Below are positions 33,917 through 42,188 of a DNA stretch of 64,000 nucleotides, in pieces. The notes beneath the pieces were generated by a model, which had not been told where the DNA came from, ran no database searches, and saw only the letters and a program-made list of their open reading frames with translations. Made by a program: the position numbers and the translations under genes. Source of the stretch: Eubacteriaceae bacterium (GTDB taxonomy: Bacteria; Bacillota; Clostridia; Oscillospirales; Acutalibacteraceae); the NCBI GenBank assembly GCA_021770095.1, contig JAETRQ010000006.1, positions 1 to 64,000 on the forward strand. Direction: 5' to 3'. Position 1 is the stretch's first letter; each line of letters begins with the position of its first letter.

Positions 33917-35608
33917 TTGGATAAAGTAAAAAAAACAAATACCCAACCGGATAAAGTCATTATAAAATGGCTTTCGGTAATATGCAAACAGCAGATACCG
34001 ACAATTACATTTCTGATTATAATCAGTATGGTTCATGCAGTGACATCCGTATTTTTTGCGAATTTTTCAAAAAAAGTTATTGATGGTGCTACTGTTTATA
34101 ACGATATGTCTTATATCATAAAATTTGCACTGGCTTTGCTTGGTGTGGTTTTGCTGCAAATGACATTGACTATCATCAGAAACGGTACAACCGATCGCTG
34201 CAAAGGCAGACTTGAAATCATACTGAAACGCCATATTCTTAATAATATTATGAAAAAGGATTATTCAAAAGTCACTTCTTATCACACGGGTGAACTGCAG
34301 AATCGGCTTTTCAATGATGTTACTGTTGTTACTGACGGCTTTACAACAATCATTCCCAATACTGTATTCTTTATTGTCAAACTTGCAAGTTCCCTGCTTT
34401 ATCTGATTATTTTGGATAAGTTATTTGCTGTTGTGTTCCTTGTCGGCGGATGCATGGTTTTTATTGTTACGCAGACATTCAGAAAAACACTTAAAAATCT
34501 GCACAAAAAAGTTCAGGAAACGGAAGGCAAAACACGTTCCTTTATTCAGGAAATAGTTGCCAATCTGCTTGTGGTAAAGGCTTTTTCCGTTGAAGAAAAA
34601 ATTAATGAAAGCACGGATGAACTGCAGGAAGAAAATTATAAGGCAAAAATTAGACGCAGGAATTTTTCTATCCTTGCAAATACAGGTCTTGGTGCCGTAT
34701 TTAACATAGGCACCGTGTTTGCTGTTGCATTTGGTGCATGGCGGCTTCTTAACGGTCTTATGACCTACGGTACTGTTACGGCTATGCTTCAGTTAGTTAA
34801 TCAGGTTCAGTCTCCGTTTGCATCACTGTCAGGCATAATGCCGCAATATTTTTCAATGCTTGCATCTGCGGAAAGGTTGATGGAACTTGATGAGATTGAG
34901 GATGAAGTACTCCTCAATAAAAATCAAATTGATACACTTGACGTTTATAATCATCTGAAATCCATTGACTTCAATAATATATCTTTCAGATATGACCGTG
35001 ACAAGATTCTTGAGAACACTTCATTTTCAATTAACAAAGGCGATTTCGTTGCAATTATGGGTATCTCGGGAATAGGGAAGAGTACTCTTTTAAAATTGCT
35101 TCTGGGTGTATTTAAAGTCCAAAACGGTGAAATCTTGATTAACACCGAAAACGAAAAAATTTCTGTCGATAAAAATACAAGAAGATTATTTACCTACGTC
35201 CCTCAGGGAAATATGATTATCTCAGGAACAATTAAGGATAATCTGACCTTTATCAATGACAATGCAACGGATGAAGAGATTGAAAATGTTATCCGTATCA
35301 GTTGTGCCAAGCATTTTATTGATGAACTTCCTATGGGGATTGATACTGTAATAGGTGAAAAGGGACTGGGTCTTTCCGAAGGCCAGGTGCAGCGTCTTGC
35401 AATTGCAAGAAGTTTGCTTTCAAATTCACCTGTTCTTCTTCTTGACGAGGCAACCTCCGCACTGGATGAAGATACCGAAAAAGAATTCTTAACCAATCTC
35501 AGAGAACTCAATAATGTTACCTGCATTATTGTCTCACATAAAAAAGCCGCACTTGAAATTTGTAACCGTCATATCGAAATTATTGACGGAAAGATTGTTG
35601 AGGGATAA
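33917..35608 (+). CDS. ABC-type exporter (fused membrane and ATPase domains)
   Basis: The 563-residue protein has an N-terminal membrane domain with about six segments (residues 20-300) and a C-terminal ATPase with Walker A MGISGIGKSTLLK, Q-loop YVPQGN, signature LSEGQVQRLAIARS, Walker B VLLLDEATSALDE and H-loop VSHKK. It lacks an N-terminal C39 peptidase domain. The start is the TTG at 33917, 7 nt after AGGAG. The neighbouring S26-like peptidase is in the same operon. Likely cargo would be a peptide, lipid or drug; sequence alone does not decide. Confidence 0.92.
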   Translation: MDKVKKTNTQPDKVIIKWLSVICKQQIPTITFLIIISMVHAVTSVFFANFSKKVIDGATVYNDMSYIIKFALALLGVVLLQMTLTIIRNGTTDRCKGRLEIILKRHILNNIMKKDYSKVTSYHTGELQNRLFNDVTVVTDGFTTIIPNTVFFIVKLASSLLYLIILDKLFAVVFLVGGCMVFIVTQTFRKTLKNLHKKVQETEGKTRSFIQEIVANLLVVKAFSVEEKINESTDELQEENYKAKIRRRNFSILANTGLGAVFNIGTVFAVAFGAWRLLNGLMTYGTVTAMLQLVNQVQSPFASLSGIMPQYFSMLASAERLMELDEIEDEVLLNKNQIDTLDVYNHLKSIDFNNISFRYDRDKILENTSFSINKGDFVAIMGISGIGKSTLLKLLLGVFKVQNGEILINTENEKISVDKNTRRLFTYVPQGNMIISGTIKDNLTFINDNATDEEIENVIRISCAKHFIDELPMGIDTVIGEKGLGLSEGQVQRLAIARSLLSNSPVLLLDEATSALDEDTEKEFLTNLRELNNVTCIIVSHKKAALEICNRHIEIIDGKIVEG

Positions 35609-35610
35609 AA

Positions 35611-37311
35611 ATGTTATTAACAAAATGGGGTAAAAATTTAGACAAAGACAATATTTTGCAGGAGTATCCAAGACCGCAGTTTGTCAGAGACAGTTATTTA
35701 AATCTGAACGGTGTGTGGAATTATGATATAAGGAATATTGATTATATTCCAGATGTTTTTACTTCTCAGATTATTGTTCCTTTTTCACCTGAAACAGAAC
35801 TTTCAGGTGTTGGCAGATTTCTGAAGCCGGGTGATTATCTTTTTTATGAAAAGAAATTTATGCTTCCTAATGGATTTTTAAAAGACAGAGTGTTCATCCA
35901 TTTTGGTGCTGTTGACCAGATTGCTCATGTTTATCTTAACGGAAATTTGGTAGGCACACACAAAGGCGGATATACACCATTTACCTTTGAACTGACTGAT
36001 TTTATTTTTCCTGACAGTGAAAACAGGTTGATTGTCAAGGTTCAGGATTTTTCTGACACAAAGTCCTATTCACGCGGCAAGCAAAAATCCAAGCGTGGTG
36101 GTATCTGGTATTCTGCCCAGAGTGGAATTTGGCAGACAGTATGGCTTGAATCCACACCAAAACAATTTCTCGAGAAAGTTAAAATCACGCCCAATTATGA
36201 TAAAGAACAGGTTGAATTTGAGTATTTCGGTACAGATGATGTTGAAGTACTTGTTTATGACGGTAATCAATTGATTGCCGATACAACTGACAAAGTTGTT
36301 AAAATTCCTGATTTCAAATCATGGAGTCCCGAATCTCCGTTCTTATATAATGTTGTTTTCAAATCAAACGGAGAAAGTATCAAATCCTATTTCGGTATGC
36401 GTAAATTTTCAGTAGGTACTGACGATAACGGGATACCGAGGTTATTCCTTAACAACAAACCGTATTTTCATAATGGATTGCTCGATCAAGGTTATTATCC
36501 TGACGGATTTCTTACTCCTCCTTCAAATCAGGCAATGGAGTATGATGTTCTTTTTGCAAAAAATGCAGGTTTCAATATGTTGAGAAAGCATATCAAAATT
36601 GAACCGCTTTTGTGGTATCATTACTGCGATGTTAACGGAATTCTTGTTTGGCAGGATATGGTTAACGGCGGCGGTGAGTATGGGCTGGAAGTATCGGTTC
36701 TTCCATTCGTCGGTATTACTCTGGATGATACAAATTATAAGTTCTTCCACAGGACCGATAAAGAAGGCAGAGATTTGTATTATCAGGAACTTGAAGAGAC
36801 GATCGATTCTCTTTATAACTGCCCCTGTATTGCAATGTGGGTTCCTTTCAACGAGGGATGGGGTCAGTTTGACAGCGCCAAGGCATATGAAAAAATTAAA
36901 ATGCTTGATTCAACAAGAGTGGTTGATACAACATCAGGCTGGCACGATATGGGTGTGAGTGATGTGATTTCAAAGCATATTTATTTCACGCCTATCAAAG
37001 TTAAGCAGAGCAATAAACCATATGTCCTTTCAGAGTTCGGCGGACTCGGGCTTAAACTTCTCGGTCATACTTTTAATAATAAGATGTTCGGTTATAAAAT
37101 ATATAAGTCAACACAGTCTTTGACCGCTGCATATAAAAAATTATTCAACAATGTAATTATTCCGCAGATTAAAGACGGTTTGTCAGCAACTGTCTATACC
37201 CAAGTTACCGATGTTGAAGATGAACTCAACGGACTTTTAACCTATGACCGTGAAATAACAAAGATTGATATGAATGAACTTAAAAAGATCAATGAAAGAG
37301 TAAAATTATAA
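35611..37311 (+). CDS. Glycoside hydrolase family 2 enzyme (beta-galactosidase/glucuronidase-like)
   Basis: The 566-residue protein has an N-terminal jelly-roll sugar-binding domain (NLNGVWNYDIRN, FGAVDQIAHVYLNGNLVG), an Ig-like domain (about 200-270) and a TIM barrel. The acid/base E415 lies in VPFNEGWGQ and the likely nucleophile E475 in VLSEFGGLG. There is no signal peptide, so it acts in the cytosol. Substrate specificity (beta-galactoside, glucuronide or mannoside) cannot be assigned. It begins 2 nt after the exporter stop and its own stop overlaps the next start. Confidence 0.9.
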   Translation: MLLTKWGKNLDKDNILQEYPRPQFVRDSYLNLNGVWNYDIRNIDYIPDVFTSQIIVPFSPETELSGVGRFLKPGDYLFYEKKFMLPNGFLKDRVFIHFGAVDQIAHVYLNGNLVGTHKGGYTPFTFELTDFIFPDSENRLIVKVQDFSDTKSYSRGKQKSKRGGIWYSAQSGIWQTVWLESTPKQFLEKVKITPNYDKEQVEFEYFGTDDVEVLVYDGNQLIADTTDKVVKIPDFKSWSPESPFLYNVVFKSNGESIKSYFGMRKFSVGTDDNGIPRLFLNNKPYFHNGLLDQGYYPDGFLTPPSNQAMEYDVLFAKNAGFNMLRKHIKIEPLLWYHYCDVNGILVWQDMVNGGGEYGLEVSVLPFVGITLDDTNYKFFHRTDKEGRDLYYQELEETIDSLYNCPCIAMWVPFNEGWGQFDSAKAYEKIKMLDSTRVVDTTSGWHDMGVSDVISKHIYFTPIKVKQSNKPYVLSEFGGLGLKLLGHTFNNKMFGYKIYKSTQSLTAAYKKLFNNVIIPQIKDGLSATVYTQVTDVEDELNGLLTYDREITKIDMNELKKINERVKL

Positions 37312-37751
37312 TGAAAATCAATTGTTATAAGTTGAACAATGGCTTTTTCCTTATAAGTATTGCAGTGACTTTTTTATCTTCACTTTTAATATCATTCCTA
37401 TATAAAGATATTGCAATATTTGAATTTTGTTATCCGATTTCTTTGCTTATCTGCTTTTTTCTGTTTTATAGGTTTAATAATGGTTTGATTGCTCTTGCCA
37501 GAGGTAAGTTCGCCAAACCGTCCGCTAAGAACAGAAAGTTTGTGGATTATGATAAAGTTATCCATAATGCTGATGTTTTAAGAAACGATGATAATTACGG
37601 AAAAAAGTATTTTGTTGCATACAAACAGAATACACGAGAGGCATATCAGATTATCAAAATGAGTGACAGACTTGTTGTTCACCGCTGTAATATAAAAGAT
37701 AAAACTCTGACAAATCTTATTACTGATTTTTCTGCTGAATATAAAAAATGA
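37311..37751 (+). CDS. Hypothetical membrane protein (operon with GH2)
   Basis: I do not recognise this 146-residue protein. It has two hydrophobic segments at residues about 13-32 and 37-55, and a basic cytosolic remainder (ARGKFAKPSAKNRKF) with beta-like character. Its start overlaps the GH2 stop, and its stop overlaps the start of the next membrane protein (ATGA), so translation is coupled. The next protein reads like a continuation of the same fold, so the two may be halves of one protein. Confidence 0.55.
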   Translation: MKINCYKLNNGFFLISIAVTFLSSLLISFLYKDIAIFEFCYPISLLICFFLFYRFNNGLIALARGKFAKPSAKNRKFVDYDKVIHNADVLRNDDNYGKKYFVAYKQNTREAYQIIKMSDRLVVHRCNIKDKTLTNLITDFSAEYKK

Positions 37752-38665
37752 AATCCGATACGGTGATTTATTATGATTCGATAAAGTCAGTTACCTTCAG
37801 TTATTCCAAGCCGAATTTTTATCTGCCTGTTATAAGAATCTCTGCCAACAAGAAATATTTTTCTTTTATCGGCTTGCTGCAGGCTTTGGATTTTTCTGAT
37901 ATGAAAGATTTTTTTGCCGATGTTTGTATTGTGAAAAACAGTAAGTCTTTAAATGCAGTTTTATCAGAGAAAGAAGAAAATGACAGAATTACTTATAAAT
38001 ATAATCTCCTGTGTTTGTTGATTTGTGTTTTTTTCCCATATGTGATTATAAGCAATAGAACAGATAATATTATTCCATGGCTGTCTGCAGCAAGTATGGT
38101 TGTATGTATTCTGATTATGATTACATTGCTCATTTTACCGTTTGTCAAATCGGATGTATATTGTATCGGCTTTATTGAAAAAAGTTATGACAGCAGAAAG
38201 GATTTGTCTTTTGCATATCTGATTTTGCTCTTATCCATTCTTATTGCTACTCATGGACAAACCATAATTAATTTTGGCTGGTTTGCTGTTTTGTCTGCAA
38301 TATTGTCAGTTGTGTATGGATTTTTTTATTTTAAAAAGTTCCATATTAATAAAAAAGAAAGCAAGTCTCAAACAATAACAAGAATCATTCTGATTATCTT
38401 TGTAATTGTATTTTCAAGTTGTGAGTTGGTAATGGGATTGAATGATACGGTTCCTATTGCGGAGCAGGATGTCAGGTATAATATAATTGACAAATATCCT
38501 GTTTATTCAAAAAGCAGAGAAAGCTATTATGCTGTTGCATATGTTGACGGTAAAAAAAGAGATTTGAAAATTTCTTTTGAAACATATGAAGACGGTTCAA
38601 ATATAATTGATTTCAAGCGAACTACAGGACTTTTAGGAATAACCTATTTGTCTGAAAAAATTTAA
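37748..38665 (+). CDS. Hypothetical multi-pass membrane protein
   Basis: I do not recognise this 305-residue protein. The first 85 residues are soluble (DTVIYYDSIKSVTFSYSKPNFYLP), followed by five hydrophobic segments: near 85-105, 110-132, 155-170, 175-195 and 210-228. An extracytoplasmic C-terminal domain of about 75 residues follows (YVDGKKRDLKISF). It overlaps the previous gene by 4 nt and is followed by the cyclophilin gene after 18 nt. Confidence 0.55.
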   Translation: MKSDTVIYYDSIKSVTFSYSKPNFYLPVIRISANKKYFSFIGLLQALDFSDMKDFFADVCIVKNSKSLNAVLSEKEENDRITYKYNLLCLLICVFFPYVIISNRTDNIIPWLSAASMVVCILIMITLLILPFVKSDVYCIGFIEKSYDSRKDLSFAYLILLLSILIATHGQTIINFGWFAVLSAILSVVYGFFYFKKFHINKKESKSQTITRIILIIFVIVFSSCELVMGLNDTVPIAEQDVRYNIIDKYPVYSKSRESYYAVAYVDGKKRDLKISFETYEDGSNIIDFKRTTGLLGITYLSEKI

Positions 38666-38683
38666 TTATGAAAGGATATATTT

Positions 38684-39241
38684 ATGAAAGCAACAATTAA
38701 AACAAATAAAGGTGATATGAAATTTGAACTTTATCCTCAATTTGCCCCAAAGGCAGTTGAAAACTTCACTGCTCATGCAAAAAACGGGTATTATGACGGA
38801 CTTATCTTCCACAGAGTCATTAAGGATTTTATGATTCAGGGCGGTGACCCGACAGGTACAGGCTGTGGCGGTGAATCCATCTGGGGCAAGGCTTTTGAAG
38901 ATGAGTTTGACCTTCAGGCACGCAATTACTACGGTGCTCTTTCAATGGCAAACAGCGGTCCTAATACAAATGGCTCTCAGTTCTTTATTGTTCAGGCAAA
39001 GAGTGTTCCTGATTCACTTTTATCTCAGATGGAGGGCTTAAAAGATAACGGCTATCCGCAGGATGTAATTGATAAGTATAAAAAAGTCGGCGGAACACCT
39101 TGGCTTGATTTCCATCATACGGTATTCGGTATGATTACAGATGGTACGGATGTACTTGAAGATATTGCTTCTACAAAAACAGGAATGGCAGACAAGCCTG
39201 TATATGATGTAGTGATTGAAACAATTGAAATAGAGGATTAA
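38684..39241 (+). CDS. Cyclophilin-type peptidyl-prolyl isomerase
   Basis: The 185-residue protein has a complete cyclophilin fold: [36 protein letters not shown] is spread over residues 24-59, with [19 protein letters not shown] and the HTVFGMI catalytic-site motif. There is no signal peptide, so it is cytosolic. AAAGGA lies 8 nt before the ATG. It closes the operon that starts at 33.4 kb, just before a strong terminator. Confidence 0.95.
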   Translation: MKATIKTNKGDMKFELYPQFAPKAVENFTAHAKNGYYDGLIFHRVIKDFMIQGGDPTGTGCGGESIWGKAFEDEFDLQARNYYGALSMANSGPNTNGSQFFIVQAKSVPDSLLSQMEGLKDNGYPQDVIDKYKKVGGTPWLDFHHTVFGMITDGTDVLEDIASTKTGMADKPVYDVVIETIEIED

Positions 39242-39256
39242 TTGCGACAAATTAAA

Positions 39257-39297
39257 CCCCCGGCACTGAGTATAATCAGTGTTGGGGGATTTTTTTT
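39257..39297 (+). terminator. Terminator that also carries the spoIIGA ribosome site
   Basis: CCCCCGGCACTGA (39257-39269) and TCAGTGTTGGGGG (39276-39288) pair, followed by ATTTTTTTT. The GGGGG of the 3' arm lies 7 nt before the TTG start of spoIIGA, so the stem would hide the ribosome site whenever it forms. Confidence 0.85.
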
Positions 39298-40084
39298 GAC
39301 TGTTTATGTTGATGTGCTGTTTGTTGTCAATTTCTTTATTACATATTTGATTTTGCTTTTTACAAAAGTTCTTAACAGAAAAGATGCAAAAACATATCGT
39401 TTGCTGCTGGCTGCATTTATCGGAGGTTTGTATTCACTGGTCATATTTGCAGATAAACTGCATTTTCTTGTCACAGCATTGGGGAAGATTGCTGTTTCCG
39501 CCTTGATTGTTTTTATAGCTTTCGGTTTTGGGCGTGCGTCTTTATATTTTAAAAATCTTCTTATCTTTTATTTCACCAATATGATTTTTCTCGGTGTTAT
39601 TTTGGCAGTTTGGCTTATTTTCAGACCTGACGGAATCGTTGTTCACAATGATTCTGTTTATTTTGATATATCAGCGAAAGTGCTTTTGATCAGTGCCTTT
39701 TTTGCATATGTGATTTCTGTCGCAATTGTAAAAATATATAACCGTACCGTCAGTAAAAATGAAATATATTCCATAACAATTTTTAAGGATGCACAAGAGT
39801 GGCATATGTTTGCGTTTCTTGACAGTGGTAATAAATTGAAAGAACCTTTTTCCGATTATCCGGTAATCATTGTGGATAAAGATAAATTATCTGCAGATAC
39901 AGACAGAGTGATTCCTTTTAATACAGTAGGGGGTGGTGGAATATTAAATGCGTTTCGGCCTGATAAGATTATTATCTCATTCGGCAATAACAGAATAGAA
40001 ACAGATAAGGTATATATCGCTTTGTCAACAGTTGATTCAAAAGATTTTTCTGCAATTATAAATCCTGAAATATTAAAGTTATGA
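39296..40084 (+). CDS. spoIIGA: Sigma-E processing peptidase SpoIIGA
   Basis: The 262-residue protein starts [17 protein letters not shown] and has about five membrane segments in the first 150 residues. A cytoplasmic aspartic-protease domain has the active-site D176 in [11 protein letters not shown]. It cleaves pro-sigma-E in the mother cell during sporulation. The family normally starts right at this membrane segment, so the TTG at 39296 (7 nt after GGGGG) is chosen over longer in-frame starts that run through the terminator. sigE follows directly. Confidence 0.92.
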   Translation: MTVYVDVLFVVNFFITYLILLFTKVLNRKDAKTYRLLLAAFIGGLYSLVIFADKLHFLVTALGKIAVSALIVFIAFGFGRASLYFKNLLIFYFTNMIFLGVILAVWLIFRPDGIVVHNDSVYFDISAKVLLISAFFAYVISVAIVKIYNRTVSKNEIYSITIFKDAQEWHMFAFLDSGNKLKEPFSDYPVIIVDKDKLSADTDRVIPFNTVGGGGILNAFRPDKIIISFGNNRIETDKVYIALSTVDSKDFSAIINPEILKL

Positions 40085-40092
40085 GGTGCAAT

Positions 40093-40791
40093 ATGTTATT
40101 AAAAATTAAAAAATTATTTTTAAGACTGTTTAAAAAACAAAAGTGTTATTACATAAACGGACCTGAAACCCTGCCGTCTCCGCTCTCATTGGAAAAAGAA
40201 CAGGAAATTATGGAAAAACTAAGAAATGGGGATGACAGTGAACGTCATTTGCTCATTACACATAATCTTCGTCTCGTAGTTTATATTGCCAAAAAATTTG
40301 AAAGTAAAACCACTTCAACTGAAGATCTTGTTTCAATCGGAACAATCGGTCTTATGAAAGCGGTAAAAACATTTAATCCTGATAAAAATATCAAACTTGC
40401 AACATACGCTTCAAGATGTATTGAAAATGAAATTTTAATGCATCTCAGAAAAGTGAATAATATGAAAAGCGAAATGTCATTTGATGAACCATTGTCAATT
40501 GATTGGGACGGCAATGAATTAACACTGCGCGATGTTCTCGGTACAGATCCTGATGACGTTTTTGAACCTATAGAATACAGCGATGAAAAAAGACTGCTGA
40601 TGGATATAGTCAATTCTTTACCGCAAAAAGAAAGGAATCTGATGATAATGCGATTCGGTCTTAACGGCGGTGAAAGTCATACGCAGAAGCAGCTTGCAGA
40701 TTCCCTCGGTATTTCTCAGTCATACATCAGCAGACTCGAAAAAAGAATACTTGATAAGATTAAAAATGAAATGATTAAACAAGTGATATAG
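40093..40791 (+). CDS. sigE: Sporulation sigma factor SigE (pro-form)
   Basis: The 232-residue sigma-70 family factor drives early mother-cell gene expression. The N-terminal pro-sequence ([17 protein letters not shown]) precedes [13 protein letters not shown]. Region 2 ([36 protein letters not shown] spread over about 60-95) and region 4 ([23 protein letters not shown]) are intact. GAGGTG sits 4 nt before ATG 40093; an ATG at 40081 overlaps the spoIIGA stop. The next gene is not sigG, unlike the classic spoIIGA-sigE-sigG order. Confidence 0.95.
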   Translation: MLLKIKKLFLRLFKKQKCYYINGPETLPSPLSLEKEQEIMEKLRNGDDSERHLLITHNLRLVVYIAKKFESKTTSTEDLVSIGTIGLMKAVKTFNPDKNIKLATYASRCIENEILMHLRKVNNMKSEMSFDEPLSIDWDGNELTLRDVLGTDPDDVFEPIEYSDEKRLLMDIVNSLPQKERNLMIMRFGLNGGESHTQKQLADSLGISQSYISRLEKRILDKIKNEMIKQVI

Positions 40792-40828
40792 ATGAATACG
40801 GATATTGAGATATGTACGGCACTGCCGT

Positions 40829-41035
40829 TTATTCTTCAATGGTTTTGCCGGAGAATAAAAGGCTGATGCACCAAATTGCTGCAAGACCGACAAGGCTGTA
40901 AATAATTCTTGCAAATACAGCATCCTGACCGCCGCATATCCATGCAACCAAATCAAACTTGAAAAGTCCGATAAGACCCCAGTTGATACCGCCGATGATT
41001 GAAAGTATCAACGCTATGTTATTGACAATCTTCAT
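40829..41035 (-). CDS. DUF378 family small membrane protein
   Basis: The 68-residue protein has two hydrophobic segments and the family's INWGLIGLFKFDLVAWI stretch. Function is unknown. ATG 41035 is preceded by GAGGT with 7 nt spacing. It lies between sigE (convergent) and manA (same strand, but separated by a terminator), so its promoter must be in or near that terminator. Confidence 0.88.
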   Translation of the reverse strand: MKIVNNIALILSIIGGINWGLIGLFKFDLVAWICGGQDAVFARIIYSLVGLAAIWCISLLFSGKTIEE

Positions 41036-41055
41036 TTTTATCACCTCAATAAAAT

Positions 41056-41090
41056 AAAGTCACAGATAGTATTATACTTTCTGTGACTTT
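41056..41090. terminator. Bidirectional-looking terminator between manA and DUF378
   Basis: AAAGTCACAG (41056-41065) and CTGTGACTTT (41081-41090) form a 10-bp stem with a 15-nt loop, flanked by A and T runs. On the minus strand it follows the manA stop. Confidence 0.85.
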
Positions 41091-41116
41091 TTATTCATAT
41101 ATACTTTTATTACTTT

Positions 41117-42070
41117 TTATAAGTTTGTGATAATGATTTCAGCTTCGCCGCATATTGTATATTTACCAAAATTTGCAGGAACAAAAAAGCTATCGCCTTT
41201 TTTAAACGGTATCTCATTAATCTTTCCGTTTCCATTTACGACCAAGATGTGATGGAAAGTTTTTTCGTTTGTTTCCAATTCAATTTTTTTTCTGACATCA
41301 TAATGATGAACGGTGAACAAATCACATTCGGTCAGCAGGGTGGAAACATAGTCTTTACAATCTATTGCTTCTCCCATTGGATTGGTTTTGTGTTTTGCAG
41401 GTTCAGTTATGCTGACATCCACTGCTTTTTTTATGTGCAAATCTCTCGGCTTCCCATCTGCTCCGACTCTGCCATAATCATAAACTCTGTATGTTGAATT
41501 GGAATTCTGCTGTATTTCTGCAATCAGTGTGCCTTTGCCGATTGCATGTACAGTTCCCGCTTCAATAAAGAACAAATCACCTTTTTTGACATTTACTACA
41601 TTGAGTACATCCAAAAGTGTATTTTCTTCAATTGCTTTTTTGAATTCGTCGGATGTTATTTTTTCTTTAAAACCGTAGATTAATTTTGCGTCCTCATCTG
41701 CGTCAAGTACATACCATATCTCTGTTTTGCCGAATTCATTTTCAACTCTCTGTGCATATTCATTATCAGGATGCACCTGAATAGACAGATTATCTTTTGC
41801 ATCAATTAATTTTATTAAAACGGGGAAGTAAGGAAAGTCAAGACTTCTTGTACCGACAATGGTTTCTTTGCCCTCTTGCTCAATAACACTTTCAAGTGTT
41901 CTTCCTGCGTATTCTCCGTTTTCAATAAGATTCATACCGTCTTTGTGGCATGAAAGCATCCAACCTTCGGCAACTTTTTCAAGTTCGCTTTCAAATCCGA
42001 AGTCTTTTTTCAGTTTTTGTCCGCCCCAGAGATAATCTTTCAGTACGGGTTTTAATTTTAAAATTTCCAT
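41117..42070 (-). CDS. manA: Mannose-6-phosphate isomerase, class I
   Basis: The 317-residue cupin-fold enzyme interconverts mannose-6-phosphate and fructose-6-phosphate. Zinc-site motifs are SIQVHPDNEYA (around 95-105), GKTEIWYVL and EAGTVHAIGKG. The length is that of the short Gram-positive type. AAGGAAC precedes the ATG. It has its own promoter and terminator. Confidence 0.95.
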   Translation of the reverse strand: MEILKLKPVLKDYLWGGQKLKKDFGFESELEKVAEGWMLSCHKDGMNLIENGEYAGRTLESVIEQEGKETIVGTRSLDFPYFPVLIKLIDAKDNLSIQVHPDNEYAQRVENEFGKTEIWYVLDADEDAKLIYGFKEKITSDEFKKAIEENTLLDVLNVVNVKKGDLFFIEAGTVHAIGKGTLIAEIQQNSNSTYRVYDYGRVGADGKPRDLHIKKAVDVSITEPAKHKTNPMGEAIDCKDYVSTLLTECDLFTVHHYDVRKKIELETNEKTFHHILVVNGNGKINEIPFKKGDSFFVPANFGKYTICGEAEIIITNL

Positions 42071-42112
42071 ATTTATTGTTCCTTGATTTTTATTTTATTA
42101 TAATATATAAAA

Positions 42113-42141
42113 ATTATATCAAAATTTTACTATACTTTCAA
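42113..42141 (-). promoter_or_regulatory. Promoter for manA
   Basis: On the minus strand TTGAAA (42136-42141), 17 nt and TATAAT (42113-42118). The same six bases serve as a candidate -35 on the plus strand. Confidence 0.7.
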
Positions 42142-42164
42142 TCTGAAATAGTGTAAAATATATT
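42136..42164 (+). promoter_or_regulatory. Candidate promoter for the ABC-F gene
   Basis: TTTCAA (42136-42141), 17 nt and TATATT (42159-42164). It shares its -35 position with the manA promoter on the other strand. Confidence 0.5.
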
Positions 42165-42188
42165 CATCAAATCGGGAGAATTTTTGTT

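Noticed and set aside
39242-39295. Longer spoIIGA beginning directly after the cyclophilin stop
   Set aside because: The extension is encoded by the terminator hairpin and T-run. The family begins at the first membrane segment, matching the TTG at 39296.
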